Assembly: GCA_039105265.1 (NCBI GenBank)
Contig: JAPFFF010000101.1
Span: 1 to 64,000 of the forward strand
Source of the DNA: Tritrichomonas musculus
Taxonomy: Eukaryota; Parabasalia; Tritrichomonadida; Tritrichomonadidae
Length of the DNA stretch: 64,000 bases
Reading direction: 5' to 3'
The notes beneath the pieces are model-generated. The model was not told where the DNA came from and did not search any database. It worked only from the letters and a program-made list of their open reading frames with translations. Positions 18,203-28,800 of the stretch are shown here, piece after piece. The position numbers were made by a program, and so were the translations under genes. The number at the start of each line of letters is the position of its first letter. Positions within the stretch are counted from its first letter, which is position 1.

Positions 18203-18805
18203 TTAGTCAAGAGAATGCTGTTGCTTAAATTTATTTATGTATACACCAACTTGTTTATTATTGATGTCTTTCATAGCAATATATTGTTTATTCCACTTAG
18301 TAGTATTGATATGCATGATTCTATAAAGTGTAACAGTTATCTTACTGTAAAAGATATCTTTATTGTTTTCGTCGTCATGATAGTAATAGTATCTATTTTC
18401 CTCAAAGTCATGGTGCTCTGTACGAGTTTCGTAGAACAAAACCTTTATAGCTTCATCAGGTATATCATCAATGAACTCGTACTGTGTACCTCTATGAGAT
18501 GATCTATTGAAGCTGTTATCAGAACGTGTTACCCACCTCAAATTTTCGATTCTATTATCTGTTCTATCATGATTAATGTGATCAACATCAGTAAGATTAT
18601 TAGGATTGTCAATAAACTGTATAGCAACAAGACGATGCTTTAGATATGATTTCCTATTAAGAGTAACTCTTATATATCCATAATGGCTTAATGTTTCACT
18701 ACAAACATGATGATTGTCTCTCCTTCTAATGGTATGTGGATATGTTGTCAATATTTCATAGTCCTCATGATTGACAAGTGTAACAAATTCTGATATTTCT
18801 GTCAT
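18203..18805 (-). CDS. HNH homing-type endonuclease, 200 aa (Polinton A)
   Basis: Free-standing HNH nuclease of the homing type. An N-terminal NUMOD4-like segment (DYEILTTYPHTIRRRDNHH) precedes the HNH core VDHINHDRTDNRIENLRWVT (about residues 78-97), whose His and Asn residues form the metal-binding, cleaving site. A Tyr/Asp-rich C-terminal part follows. The enzyme in Polinton B at 49888-50499 is clearly related, sharing YEFIDDIPDEAI and the KQQ-LD ending, but lies in another gene context. It probably cuts element DNA and promotes its own spread, a role known for such enzymes. Confidence 0.88.
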   Translation of the reverse strand: MTEISEFVTLVNHEDYEILTTYPHTIRRRDNHHVCSETLSHYGYIRVTLNRKSYLKHRLVAIQFIDNPNNLTDVDHINHDRTDNRIENLRWVTRSDNSFNRSSHRGTQYEFIDDIPDEAIKVLFYETRTEHHDFEENRYYYYHDDENNKDIFYSKITVTLYRIMHINTTKWNKQYIAMKDINNKQVGVYINKFKQQHSLD

Positions 18806-18837
18806 TTGTATTTTGTGTAAATATTAAATAAAAAAAA

Positions 18838-19071
18838 TTAGAAATTGTTCATCGAAATTGTTGAATGGTTAAGTGTAAGCAAATGATAATTCAGTGGCTT
18901 TGTTGTTTTTACTGGTGGATCATGATTAATATTACCTTTCTCCTCATACTTCTTAACCGTTGGCTGTGAATTAATTCTTGTCCTTTCTTTTTGTTGTTTG
19001 AGTCTCTGTTTGTCAAAATGATTTTGATGTTTGTCATCATGTAAGGTTCTCCTTTGTTCATAATTACTCAT
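18838..19071 (-). CDS. Small basic Pro/His-rich protein, 77 aa (Polinton A)
   Basis: Start taken at MSNYEQRRTLHDDKHQNHFD. An upstream in-frame ATG at 19134 would run into the divergent gene at 19087, so I prefer the shorter form. The product is basic, disordered and rich in Lys, His and Gln, with a PPVKTTKPLNYH stretch. That stretch recalls KPLHEPPVSITDGG of the 142-aa protein in Polinton B. It is separated by 15 bp from the divergent coiled-coil gene. Function unknown. Confidence 0.5.
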   Translation of the reverse strand: MSNYEQRRTLHDDKHQNHFDKQRLKQQKERTRINSQPTVKKYEEKGNINHDPPVKTTKPLNYHLLTLNHSTISMNNF

Positions 19072-19086
19072 TTTAATAGTAAGTAA

Positions 19087-19320
19087 ATGACAGATTTGAA
19101 CGAATATAAGAAGGAAATACCTCAATTGAAGCAAATAAAGCGATCATTGAAAGAAAGAGTATATGAAACCAAGCAGCATCTTAATAATGTAAAAACAGGA
19201 ATGTTGGGTTCAAAAGGATTAGCCATTAGAGAAAGCCTTATAGAAGACATCAATTCATTGAAAGAAAAAGTAGCCAAACTTGAAACTGAACTAAGAGAAC
19301 TAACTAATAATGAACAATAG
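19087..19320 (+). CDS. Small coiled-coil protein, 77 aa (Polinton A)
   Basis: Almost entirely a charged coiled coil (QIKRSLKERVYETKQHLNNV, then IEDINSLKEKVAKLETELRE). It overlaps the following gene by 11 bp in another frame, so the two are likely expressed from one transcript. The family is not recognised. Confidence 0.6.
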   Translation: MTDLNEYKKEIPQLKQIKRSLKERVYETKQHLNNVKTGMLGSKGLAIRESLIEDINSLKEKVAKLETELRELTNNEQ

Positions 19321-19777
19321 ATGTTTTACTCACATTGAAATGTCAAACGTATTGCATAAAGCAAGAATCTTATCAAGTGAAAACGATAGTAGTTGTAAAC
19401 AAGAACAAAACACTAATGTGAATATAAAAATAAAACCACCACAGTACCCTAATGTTCCTCCTTTACAGACTTACGCAAGTGTACAACCTCAAGAAAGAAA
19501 CATAAATTTTACTCCAGTTGGGGAGAGTGTTCAATCTCCATTACAACCACAAATAAGTCTTCTTACAAACGAACTTGAGAACATGGAAATCAAAAACAAA
19601 TTTCTTGAAACTTTGTTAAACATTTATGAACTTAATCCCCTTAGAGTTAACAACTATCTTGTTTGTCATAGTAATTCACTGATGGAACTAATAAAAATTT
19701 TAACAAGAGCTGACAAAGTCGAGCTGGTCATAGATGAAGAAGAAGGTTGTACAGGCTGCTTATCAAATACAAAGTAA
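19310..19777 (+). CDS. Conserved protein, 155 aa, with Cys-rich C-terminus (Polinton A)
   Basis: The first half is disordered and Pro/Gln-rich (IKPPQYPNVPPLQTYASVQP). The second half is helical and ends LVIDEEEGCTGCLSNTK. The 175-aa protein of Polinton B (48379-48906) matches in this C-terminal part (VVEISLDEDVGCCAGKANP) and likewise has a disordered N-terminal half. The conserved acidic plus Cys-pair tail suggests a metal site or a partner-binding motif. Function unknown. Confidence 0.65.
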   Translation: MNNRCFTHIEMSNVLHKARILSSENDSSCKQEQNTNVNIKIKPPQYPNVPPLQTYASVQPQERNINFTPVGESVQSPLQPQISLLTNELENMEIKNKFLETLLNIYELNPLRVNNYLVCHSNSLMELIKILTRADKVELVIDEEEGCTGCLSNTK

Positions 19778-21166
19778 CGTATTTCATGAAACTCGTAAAA
19801 AAAGTACGTTTTTTATGAAACTCGTAAAAAATAAACGTACAAATTTTCAATATAAATTTTTATTATTTATTATTTCCCCAAATTACCTCTTTTATTTATT
19901 ACTTTAATAATTATATTTGATAAATACATTTATATAAGAAATATAATAACTAATTATTGCAGTTGGTACCACGCTTGACGTGTAAAAATTTATGATTTTT
20001 TTTTCTTATTTTTTAATCAGAATTTTAACAAAATTTCTTATAGTTTCAATGTTTAAATTCGAAATAGTGAAAAATAAATATATTGAGCTTAATCGTTATT
20101 TACACGATGATTGAATAAGTATTTCAAGCCCAATTATGAAAAAAATGAAAAATAAATATTATGATTCGCTTAGTATGAATTTTTTTGTTCAAACGATTTT
20201 CAAAGCATTTTAATATTTAAATCAAGGTATAAACAATAATTTTGACGACCTTTTTTAACTAATATATGAGGTACTGAGATGATACTTCATCATTATTTAC
20301 TCAAAGCACATTTTGGTTCTTCTCTGTTTCACAGGATATTACTAAGAAAATATATATAAACATTGTATATAACATTCAAATTCAATATATTCCTGAGCGT
20401 AATTAATGTGGTTTTTTGAATTTATTGATCATCAATATATTAGCACATAAAAGCATAAATTATTATGAATAAATTGCATTTGTAAACATTACACTTATTA
20501 ATATTTGTCATTATAGCAAAAAAACACATGATAAAAAAAAGGATAGGTGCTTTTCAGCAAAAATAAAAAATTGAATGAACATTCAAAAAGTTGATTAATA
20601 AAACTCATGTAGAACAAAAACGAATAGATATAATATTATACTCATAATGTTTTATTATTTCTAAAACTCGACCAAATTGTTTCAATGTATAATTATTTAA
20701 AATATTATATTATTTTATAGAAAAATCTATAAAATATTTCTAAGCCAAAGTTTCTGTCATTTTTTTTCAATTCTACGACAAAATTAGAAAGTGTAAAATA
20801 AAGAATTACAATTAAATATTGATATTTTATTATTATAATCCATCATAATATTGAAAAACCTAGTAGAACTAAAATGCGCTTTGAGTAAATAATGATGAAA
20901 TATCATCTCAGTACCTCATATATTAGTTAAAAAAGGTCGTCAAAATTATTGTTTATACCTTGATTTAAATATTAAAATGCTTTACATGAAAATACAACGA
21001 ATATTAGTTACCAAAGATGATAAAGCATTAGATTTAAAAATATGTTTTAATGATATTTATAGTCAGTTAGTAAGATACGGAATTTCAACTAAAATGTGTA
21101 TCTAAAAAGCAGATCTATATTTTTGTTTTCACTGCACTAAAGTAATACAATTCTGATGAGAATGAA
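19778..21166. other. Long AT-rich stretch without clear gene in Polinton A
   Basis: 1.4 kb between the 155-aa gene and the packaging ATPase. It begins with two direct copies of atgaaactcgtaaaaa (about 19787 and 19818). It then holds a very AT-rich tract and the 782-bp inverted-repeat element at 20202-20983. A short plus-strand frame (20986-21105, 39 codons) lies just beyond that element; I cannot say whether it is a gene. Such a large gap is out of keeping with the compact gene packing of the rest of the Polinton. Confidence 0.7.
20202..20983. mobile_element. Foldback-like inverted-repeat element, 782 bp, nested in Polinton A
   Basis: Two arms of 113 bp (20202-20314 and 20871-20983) are inverted copies with two mismatches seen. 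They start aaagcattttaatatt and run through tttgacgaccttttttaac. The 556-bp interior is AT-rich and non-coding. The long arms and lack of coding capacity suggest a foldback or MITE-type non-autonomous element inserted into the Polinton. I could not find a convincing target duplication. Confidence 0.7.
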
Positions 21167-22060
21167 ATGAAACCAACACAATTCTATTATCGTTCTGATT
21201 CTAGTGATTATGAAGATGATGAAATAATGATGCCACAGCCTTTTAATATTGATGCTGCTATGTCTGCTGCATATAAACGTAATGAAGGAAAAATAATGTC
21301 TGAATCAATACGGCCAATTGCTGTTGATATCTATTCATGGTATAATTCTCTCAATATTCTGGTTGGTCCTCAAGGTAAAGGAAAGACACATGTAATGCTA
21401 CGTGACATCATTCAAATATCTCGTTTACCTAAAGAAAACAGCTTTCATTTAATAGTTTATATCAGCAAGAATGGTAGTATTAATGACTCTACTTTTGAAG
21501 CACAGCAAGAATTGATTCAATTACCTATTCAGGTTGTTTCTGATGCTAATGCTGAAAAATATTTGAAAGAACTTGATTTGTGGAAAGAATTGTATGATCG
21601 GTATAGTACAACTCCACGAATAACAATAGATAATGACAAACTTCAACAAATGTTTGAGTTCCTGCGTATCACACCTGCTCAAGCCGAGCTTTCACGAGGC
21701 CTATATGACAAACTCGGTAAACCAAATCAGCCATTGAACACTATCATTCTTTGCGAAGACTTTGTTAGGAGTAAGTTATTGAAATCATCATATTTTACCA
21801 ACTACATTACACAACTTCGTCATAAACATTCAATAGTTTACATAAATGTACAATTCTTCAAGTCAATACCAACTGACTACAAAAATAATGCAACAACTTT
21901 CTTCATCTTCTCTGGGTTCTCTCGCCAAAAGATGCAATATATTTATCAACAAGTTCCTATGTCAGTTGAATTTGAAGAATTATGGCATTATTACATGAAG
22001 ATGAGGAATCATGACTTTATTTTGATCAATGTTCGTACAAGTAATATTAGCTTTATATAA
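21167..22060 (+). CDS. FtsK/A32-type DNA packaging ATPase, 297 aa (Polinton A)
   Basis: ATPase expected to pump the element genome into capsids. Walker A is GPQGKGKT (residues 67-74) after the strand LNILV. Walker B is TIILCEDF (about 191-198). A sensor-type region follows (YITQLRHKHSIVYINVQFFK), as in A32/HerA-FtsK packaging enzymes. An acidic N-terminal tail (YRSDSSDYEDDE) precedes the core. The length is usual for Polinton ATPases. The last codons overlap by 8 bp the convergent 149-aa gene. The ATPase of Polinton B (53319-54158) shares the fold but is distant in sequence. Confidence 0.87.
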   Translation: MKPTQFYYRSDSSDYEDDEIMMPQPFNIDAAMSAAYKRNEGKIMSESIRPIAVDIYSWYNSLNILVGPQGKGKTHVMLRDIIQISRLPKENSFHLIVYISKNGSINDSTFEAQQELIQLPIQVVSDANAEKYLKELDLWKELYDRYSTTPRITIDNDKLQQMFEFLRITPAQAELSRGLYDKLGKPNQPLNTIILCEDFVRSKLLKSSYFTNYITQLRHKHSIVYINVQFFKSIPTDYKNNATTFFIFSGFSRQKMQYIYQQVPMSVEFEELWHYYMKMRNHDFILINVRTSNISFI

Positions 22061-22502
22061 TTAAATCTTGATGCTTTCCTACAAATAATTCTGGTTCAGG
22101 TACATTATATTTTTGTCTAAGTTCTTTAATTTTGTTTCTTGTAGACATACTTGTTCTCTCTAAACTGTAATTATAATAATCATTTCCTTTGTATTCTTGT
22201 GGTTCTGTATTACCATTTATGAAGAATTCTTGGGTCTTCATCGAAAGCCTTCTTCGTAAGTTTGTGGTAATTGTTATGTTCTCTAATCCTATTTCTGTGA
22301 TCTTATCAGGATAAATCGTCATAGTTTCACTAATATTGTTCTTAAGACTTATGTACAATACTTTTGCACGAAAACTGTTTGTATTCATCATTAGAGGAAA
22401 TTTTTCACATAATATTGAGAAATCACAATTACGATATTTTTCTGGATCCGGTAATACAGAAATGAGTGTGTTTATATAATCATAGACCTTTGGTGCTTTC
22501 AT
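22053..22502 (-). CDS. Conserved Polinton protein, 149 aa, unknown (Polinton A)
   Basis: Clear counterpart of the equally long 149-aa protein in Polinton B (49402-49851): both start with a KVYDYIN block, share MQEFF/TQEFF-NG and YYNYS motifs, and end with PELF-G-HQ-L. Mixed alpha/beta composition, no membrane segment and no recognised catalytic motif. Equal length across distant elements implies a constrained fold. It is the last gene before the right TIR. Confidence 0.75.
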   Translation of the reverse strand: MKAPKVYDYINTLISVLPDPEKYRNCDFSILCEKFPLMMNTNSFRAKVLYISLKNNISETMTIYPDKITEIGLENITITTNLRRRLSMKTQEFFINGNTEPQEYKGNDYYNYSLERTSMSTRNKIKELRQKYNVPEPELFVGKHQDLII

Positions 22503-22521
22503 GTTTTGTGAAATGTGAATA

Positions 22522-23217
22522 AAAAATAATAATTGCTTTTTTAATTAAATTTCCTGAATCTTATTCGTGTTTGGATTGAATTCATTCATGCATTTCTTTC
22601 CTTCATCAGTGTATTTAAAGAATTCGTATACCTCATCGTAAAACTTCTTTGGAAAGTGATATGGCATACCATAATCATTGTAATCACCAGTAAGCTCATC
22701 AATATAGTAATCAAATATTTCTCCATACTCACGAAAAGCAGCATTTTCATCATGAAAAGATATGTATAAGTGATTCTGCTTTCTGAATATATCCATTTGT
22801 GCGTCTATAATAAAGGGTTCAACAACATCAACAGCATCACGGTCACCATCAATGACTTTATCACAAATGTCAGCAAAAAGGTTATACATATCTGTTCCAT
22901 ATGTACGGAGTTGTTTAGCAGCATAATTAGCAAAGGCTTCCATTATATGTAGTGGAAATAAAAAATAAAAAAAATTTTTAAAAAATATAATTTTTGAAAA
23001 ATTGTAAAAACTTAGTTATCCTATCAAAAATGGTGAGTTGATTAAGGGGTTCCAGAAAATTATTCAAATGTATAGGTTGGTAATGAAAACAAGGGTAAAA
23101 ACAATAACAAGTAAACATACCTGATTTTTTATACCTGAGCTTGTTAACTTGCAAGGTATGCTGGGCAAGGTACGAGTAAAATTATTAGATGGTCATCCCG
23201 CACAGACCATTACTACT
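22522..23217 (-). repeat. Right terminal inverted repeat of Polinton A
   Basis: Inverse of 1100-1795, again carrying the 132-aa gene. It ends CCATTACTACT, followed by the target duplication aacgac at 23218-23223. Confidence 0.93.
22545..22943 (-). CDS. TIR-encoded acidic protein, 132 aa, second copy
   Basis: Same protein, residue for residue, as at 1374-1772, in the opposite terminal repeat. The spacer to the neighbouring 149-aa gene is 42 bp, and the TIR boundary lies within it. Function unknown. Confidence 0.75.
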   Translation of the reverse strand: MEAFANYAAKQLRTYGTDMYNLFADICDKVIDGDRDAVDVVEPFIIDAQMDIFRKQNHLYISFHDENAAFREYGEIFDYYIDELTGDYNDYGMPYHFPKKFYDEVYEFFKYTDEGKKCMNEFNPNTNKIQEI

Positions 23218-23767
23218 AACGACAGACAAACATTGATGCTTACAACAGATAAACATCTATGCTAACAACAGATAAACATCTATGCTAACAACAGATAAAC
23301 ATTGATGCTTACAACATACAAACATCGATGCTAACAACAGAAAAACATCTATGCTAACAACAGATAAACATCTATGCTAACGACAGACAAACATTGATGC
23401 TAACAACAGATAAACATCTATGCTAACAACAGATAAACATCTATGCTAACAACAGATAAACATAGATGCTAACAACAGATATACATAGATGCTAACGACA
23501 GACAAACATCGATGCTTACAACATACAAACATCGATGCTAACAACAGACAAACATAGATGCTAACGACAGACAAACATTGATGCTTACAACATACAAACA
23601 TCTATGCTAACAACAGATAAACATCTATGCTAACAACAGATAAACATCTATGCTAACAACAGATAAACATCTATGCTAACAACAGATAAACATCGATGCT
23701 AACAACAGATAAACATCTATGCTAACAACAGATAAACATCTATGCTAACGACAGACAAACATTGATG
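23218..23767. repeat. 23-bp satellite array, right part, with target duplication of Polinton A
   Basis: About 24 tandem 23-bp monomers of the same type as 770-1099. The first six bases (aacgac, 23218-23223) are the right target duplication. The array ends where sequence X begins (ttaataactgattcgcg). Confidence 0.9.
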
Positions 23768-23987
23768 TTAATAACTGATTCGCGTTTTTGCTAATTACAA
23801 ACTTTTGTTAGTTTTTTTACAGAAAGCATTAATAAAGTTTTTTATGCTATGCTAATTTTAGAATAAAATTTTGACTAAATTATTGTTTATTTGAATGCCT
23901 TTTATATAGATATTATCTTTTTTCTAAAAGAAAAAAATTGTGTACTAGACACTTTTTGAACGCAGTTCAAAAAGTGGCGTTCCTTGT
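23768..23987. repeat. X sequence, copy 1, with perfect hairpin
   Basis: About 220 bp that closes the satellite array, repeated at 32504-32724 with few differences. It includes a perfect 12-bp inverted repeat (cactttttgaac and its complement, 3-base loop) at 23950-23976. Non-coding. It ends gcgttccttgt. Confidence 0.8.
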
Positions 23988-23999
23988 ATTTTAATATTA

Positions 24000-24672
24000 T
24001 AACTTTAATCTGTTTCTTTAATAGTCGCCCTAAAAACTTTTTGAGACCCCTATAATTTCATCACCAAGTCTGAGATAAAGTTTCTGAAAAGATGGTAATG
24101 GAATAAATTGCCTCATTAAATTGTAAGTTTTTGAAGACGATAAATATATTATTTGAGATAAGTCATAAACAATTTCATTATAAGTTCTTTTTTTTGTGAA
24201 ACTATTTTCTAATGACCATACAAAAGTAGTACTTACAGGTTTTGGCGCTTTTTATTTCCAACCTTCGTCTTGATTTTTTGTAATAATTCCAGATAAATTA
24301 GTTTGAGAACCGATACTTACATGTATCGAATTAAATCAGTTTTTGGCTAATTCATTACTGTAACTCCTTTCATTTTTTGTTTTTGTTTTTCCCATCTTAA
24401 ATGTGCCAAGTTCGAAAATTTTTGAGTAATCTGTAATGGCAGAATATTGGTAACGCCTATGTTGAAAGCAAAAGTAAATGTTTTAGGTTGAATTTTAACC
24501 TTTTTTGTACGAACAATATAAAAAGTTTGACAAAATTGTAAAGATTATCATCTGTTTAATCATCAAAAGGTTTGACAAGTACTTTCACTGGGCCAGTGGA
24601 ACGAGATGATGAATCAATTACTACCATTTCATCATTTTCACCAAATATATCATTGGGTAATAAAACTGTCAT
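24000..24672 (-). pseudogene. Decayed transposase-like gene remnant
   Basis: Read on the minus strand, the stretch begins with a plausible start (MTVLLPNDIFGENDEMVVID) and then gives coding-like fragments interrupted by several stops and frame changes. One fragment, NLMRQFIPLPSFQKLYLRLG, resembles the FPLPS-type segment found in P-element/THAP-related transposases. The likely source is a plain DNA transposon, but the match is short. No inverted ends were found. Confidence 0.35.
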
Positions 24673-25899
24673 TTTGATTTTTTGTTTTTATTTTGAATAA
24701 AGCTTGACAATAATGCATTGAAAAAATAAAAATCAAAATTTCTCAAAAACAAGCGCATAAATCATTTTAATATTTTTAATATATCATTTATTAAATATAT
24801 TCATTATAATTTTTGTATTTTAAAAACAAAATACAGTGAAAATGTCCAAAGTGAATACCTCTCATTAAAATTTAAATTTAAAATTTTTTTCATTCAAATT
24901 AAGATTTTGTTTTTCACTTTTGTTTCAAAATTTTTGAATTAAAAAAACTTTGTCCCATTTTTAGAAAATTAATTATCTCTCAAAAAATTGAATGAATATC
25001 TGGTTTTATATTTTTTATCAGAAATAAATTCTGAGAATTGAGAACAATTGGGAAGTCTAGATCAGATTTTTTACAGAATTTTTTTTTTTTTTTGAGAAAT
25101 TGTGATAAACTTTTTAAACTCTCAAAAAAATTATCGAGTTTTTAAATACAATGTTTTAGGATTTAGATCATTAAATTGACTTTTAGGATAATCAAGTTCG
25201 AGTCCACCTATATAACAAAAAGCTGAAACTATGATAAATAAAATATTTTATCATTTAATATATTTATATATATATGGCACTAAATATAATTTATACTATT
25301 ATCATCAAATAATAATAGCTCAAAATATTATTATTATCAAGATACTTAGAAGTAATTAGAAACAAAAAAAGTATTCAAAAAGTTAATATTAATTACCTAA
25401 GAAAAGATATTTGAAAAATCAATAAAATTTGAGAAAAATTATGTATAATAAACAATACAGCGATTTTAAAATGATTTTTTCTAATATTAATGAATTTATT
25501 TTATTTTATATGAATATATAATATTATAAATCAACTAATTTATGCGCAATATTTTTTTGTACAAAATATATTAATGTATATTAAAAAATTAAATAAATCA
25601 CTTTTGTCAAGTATTGAAATAATTTATTTAGTATTTCATAATAAATAAACATTTTATATTTTTATTGATAATTATTTATATATGATAGATCATTTATATT
25701 ATATATAAGCAAGAAAAAAAATAAAAAAATTTTATTCTTCAAGATAAATTATCAAAACTAAATTCAATTATCATTGAAAATGAGATAAAATTTTCCATTT
25801 TTCAATAGCCAACTTATTGAGATATTCAATTGAGATATACATGCTTTAAAAATTGAATAAAAAACATCCTTTTGAGATTTTATCATTCAATTATTTCAA
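24673..25899. other. AT-rich intergenic region upstream of host gene
   Basis: 1.2 kb of extremely AT-rich DNA with homopolymer A and T runs. No reading frame, RNA gene or long repeat was seen. It should hold the promoter of the 1286-aa gene, but no recognisable element stands out. Confidence 0.6.
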
Positions 25900-28800
25900 A
25901 TGAGTGAAGATAATGATACATACATTATCATTGGTCTAATTGGAAACATTCCAGATGATGAAATCGATGCAAATGTAATTGATGGATACTATCAGCCTAT
26001 TTTTGCTAATCTTATCCAAGATTTTGCAATTAACATTTATGATATCGATAAAGAAAGTGTCAAAATACTAGCTATTGGGCAAAAACAAGATTATTCTGTA
26101 TATATTTACTCAAATAATAAATATTATTTCAAACTTGATGCTGACGATACTTTTCAAATTGATATCAAACAGAAAAATTCAAATTTTCAATATTTTACAG
26201 AATTTAATTCGGCCTTAGATCAAATATGTGAGATGATATCAAACAACGAAAACAAAAAAGTAATTTTATTTTTAGATGATCATGGAGACGATGGATATTT
26301 TGCGCAAATTCATTATTTCCATTTATATGAAGTTACCATGAAATTTAATAACACGAGTTTTTTGATATTTAACGATTCTTGCCACAGCGGAAGTTTGATC
26401 AATTTTGTTAAATCTTACAATGACATGCATTCATTAATAACAAGTAATGATTTGCTAGGAATCAAAGCGCAATTATTATTCGCGTTTAAAAATATTTTCG
26501 AATATGCGATTGAAAAAGTTGGTCTTACTAATTCGGAAAATAAAGTTTTAGAGCTTATAGATTTTTACCAAAGCATTAAAATAGATGAAGAGGAAGCACT
26601 TGATTTGATTAAAAGTAATTCTTTTTTGGACGATGTTGAAATTAAAACAACTCAACTTATATTTGGCAAGCACAAATTAACTGAAATGGGTTTCGAAAAC
26701 AATTCACAAATTAATATCTTTAAAACTATGATTGATTTTTATGGTGATGTAACAACAGATGAAAGAGACACATTCAAATATTATAAAAATATATTTAATA
26801 GAGCTAATTTTGATATATTTAATAATTTATCCAAAGGAAATATCCAAGAATTTATCAAAAAACTCAATGTTTTTTATGTAATAAAAGATAAAATCAATTT
26901 TGATTTACAACCAAACAACCATGTTGAAATAATAACGAGCACAGATAATTTGCATAAAAGCCTATCATTTCCAAGCATCAGAGTAAACAATTCGATTAAA
27001 ATATCTCCAGGAGGTCCAGCGATGGGCTCATTTATCAAAGCGTTATTCGTTAAAAATGATCCAGAATCTATTAATTTTGAAGAAATTACAAAAGAAATTT
27101 CACAATCAGATAATGGAGCAATTTATTATCCACTACGAACAACAGAAAGTATAAAAAAAGCCAAAAAGGAAAGACAATGGATTCATCTTTATCCAAAACA
27201 TTACAAATTATCTGATGAAGAAAATGATGTAAAATATTCATTTACTTATTCAGAAGAATTAAAGCAAAAAATCGCAGCAATAAGAGCTATTTCGTTCTTA
27301 AACGTTCAAAAATTGACAGAAACGGCCAATCTCATAAACAGTGAAGTGAATTCAAATGAATTACAACCATTTACAGATACATATGGAAGTATTTTTGCAA
27401 TTTCTGCTCTTTTAAAAGAATATAAAAATGACCCAAATAAGATGATTGTAAAATGTCTGAAGAAAAATCCTATAATAAAATCACGCAAACCAAATAGAAT
27501 CAATTCATATTGTTTAATTTTAGACTTTTCTTTTCGACTATCAAATGAAAATCCAAAATTAATGACAGGAATCATTATAAATATTTTAGAAAAAGCAGTA
27601 AGAAAAGTAATTAAGAAAAAAATTGATTTGATTATAGAAAAAAGTGATTCAGAAAAAAATGATTCAGAAAATTTCACGAATAAGATATTTTTACATAAAG
27701 AAATATCTGATTTAAAAATAAATCAAGGTAAAATTTTGTCTGAATTCAAAGATTATGAATTTCCATTTTTGAAACAAATCGAAAACGTAATTATTTCATT
27801 CATTAGTATATCACAAATTGCAGCTGCAGCGATAATTGCATCATCACTTCTCTTTAAAAAAATTGACTTAGAGACGATTAAAGAAATGACTTTCAAGTAT
27901 TTTAGAATCGAATCTTGTAATATTTTTCATTATGAAGATCAGATTTTTACACATTTTTTCACAAATATAAACAAATGTAAAAATGAAGAAGAAATTAGCA
28001 GATATGCAGAATATTATCTTTTAGAAATGATTGATTCTTCATTTGTGCATGCTTATTCTATTTTTGATGCACAATTTAAATGTGATTCTATGAAAGTTTT
28101 TTCATATTCACTAACAAAATTTACTACTACTTCAATAGTTGATGTTTTTCATTATTATCTTGAAAATGAGACAAATGAATCATTTATTAATCATATCATT
28201 GATCCAATTGAACGAATAATAGATCAAAAGAATATTCCCAAATTTTATATTTTTACAATATTATCTTTAATGCCAAAAGAAACAGCAATTTACGCATTAT
28301 ACATGTCATTATCCAACTTCGAAAATGATTGGTACAATCATTTATTAAAGATTGTTGAAATTATCAAAGACGATGTCACTTTTAAAGAAGTATATAATGA
28401 TCTATTATCATTAACAATAGAAATAATGAGAGATCAAAAATATGTAAAAAGTTCAATTCAATATAAAGAAAGCACTAAAAACATGGAAAAAATAATTACA
28501 AAAGAAATAGAAAAAGCAATTGAAAAATTATATAAACTTCAAGAAAAATCAATAATAAAAGCACGAGAGAATATTAGTAAACAAACGGACATTGATATAA
28601 TTGAAGATCAAATCAAGTTGTATATTGATAATATAATATGCAATGAAACTATTAAAAGCAAATTTGACATATATTTAAAAGAATCAAAAAATGAAATTTT
28701 AAATATCAGAAGGCAACAAATAGAACTTTTAATTGATTATGATAAAATGCCAACTGAAAAATGTATTTTCGATGAATCTATTTTAGATATAAAAAATATA

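Larger units (their letters stand above)
1100..23217. mobile_element. Polinton A (Maverick/Polinton family), 22.1 kb
   Basis: Complete-looking Polinton bounded by 696-bp inverted repeats that start AGTAGTAATGG and end CCATTACTACT, with a 6-bp target duplication in satellite DNA. Parts recognised are protein-primed DNA polymerase, integrase, packaging ATPase, major capsid candidate, fibre-like protein, small amphipathic virion-type protein, HNH nuclease, an inverted-repeat-flanked conserved gene and several unknown small genes. A 782-bp inverted-repeat element lies inside it at 20202-20983. The two TIRs look identical wherever compared, including the gene inside them, so it is very young. It looks whole or nearly so, with about one break. 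Confidence 0.95.
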
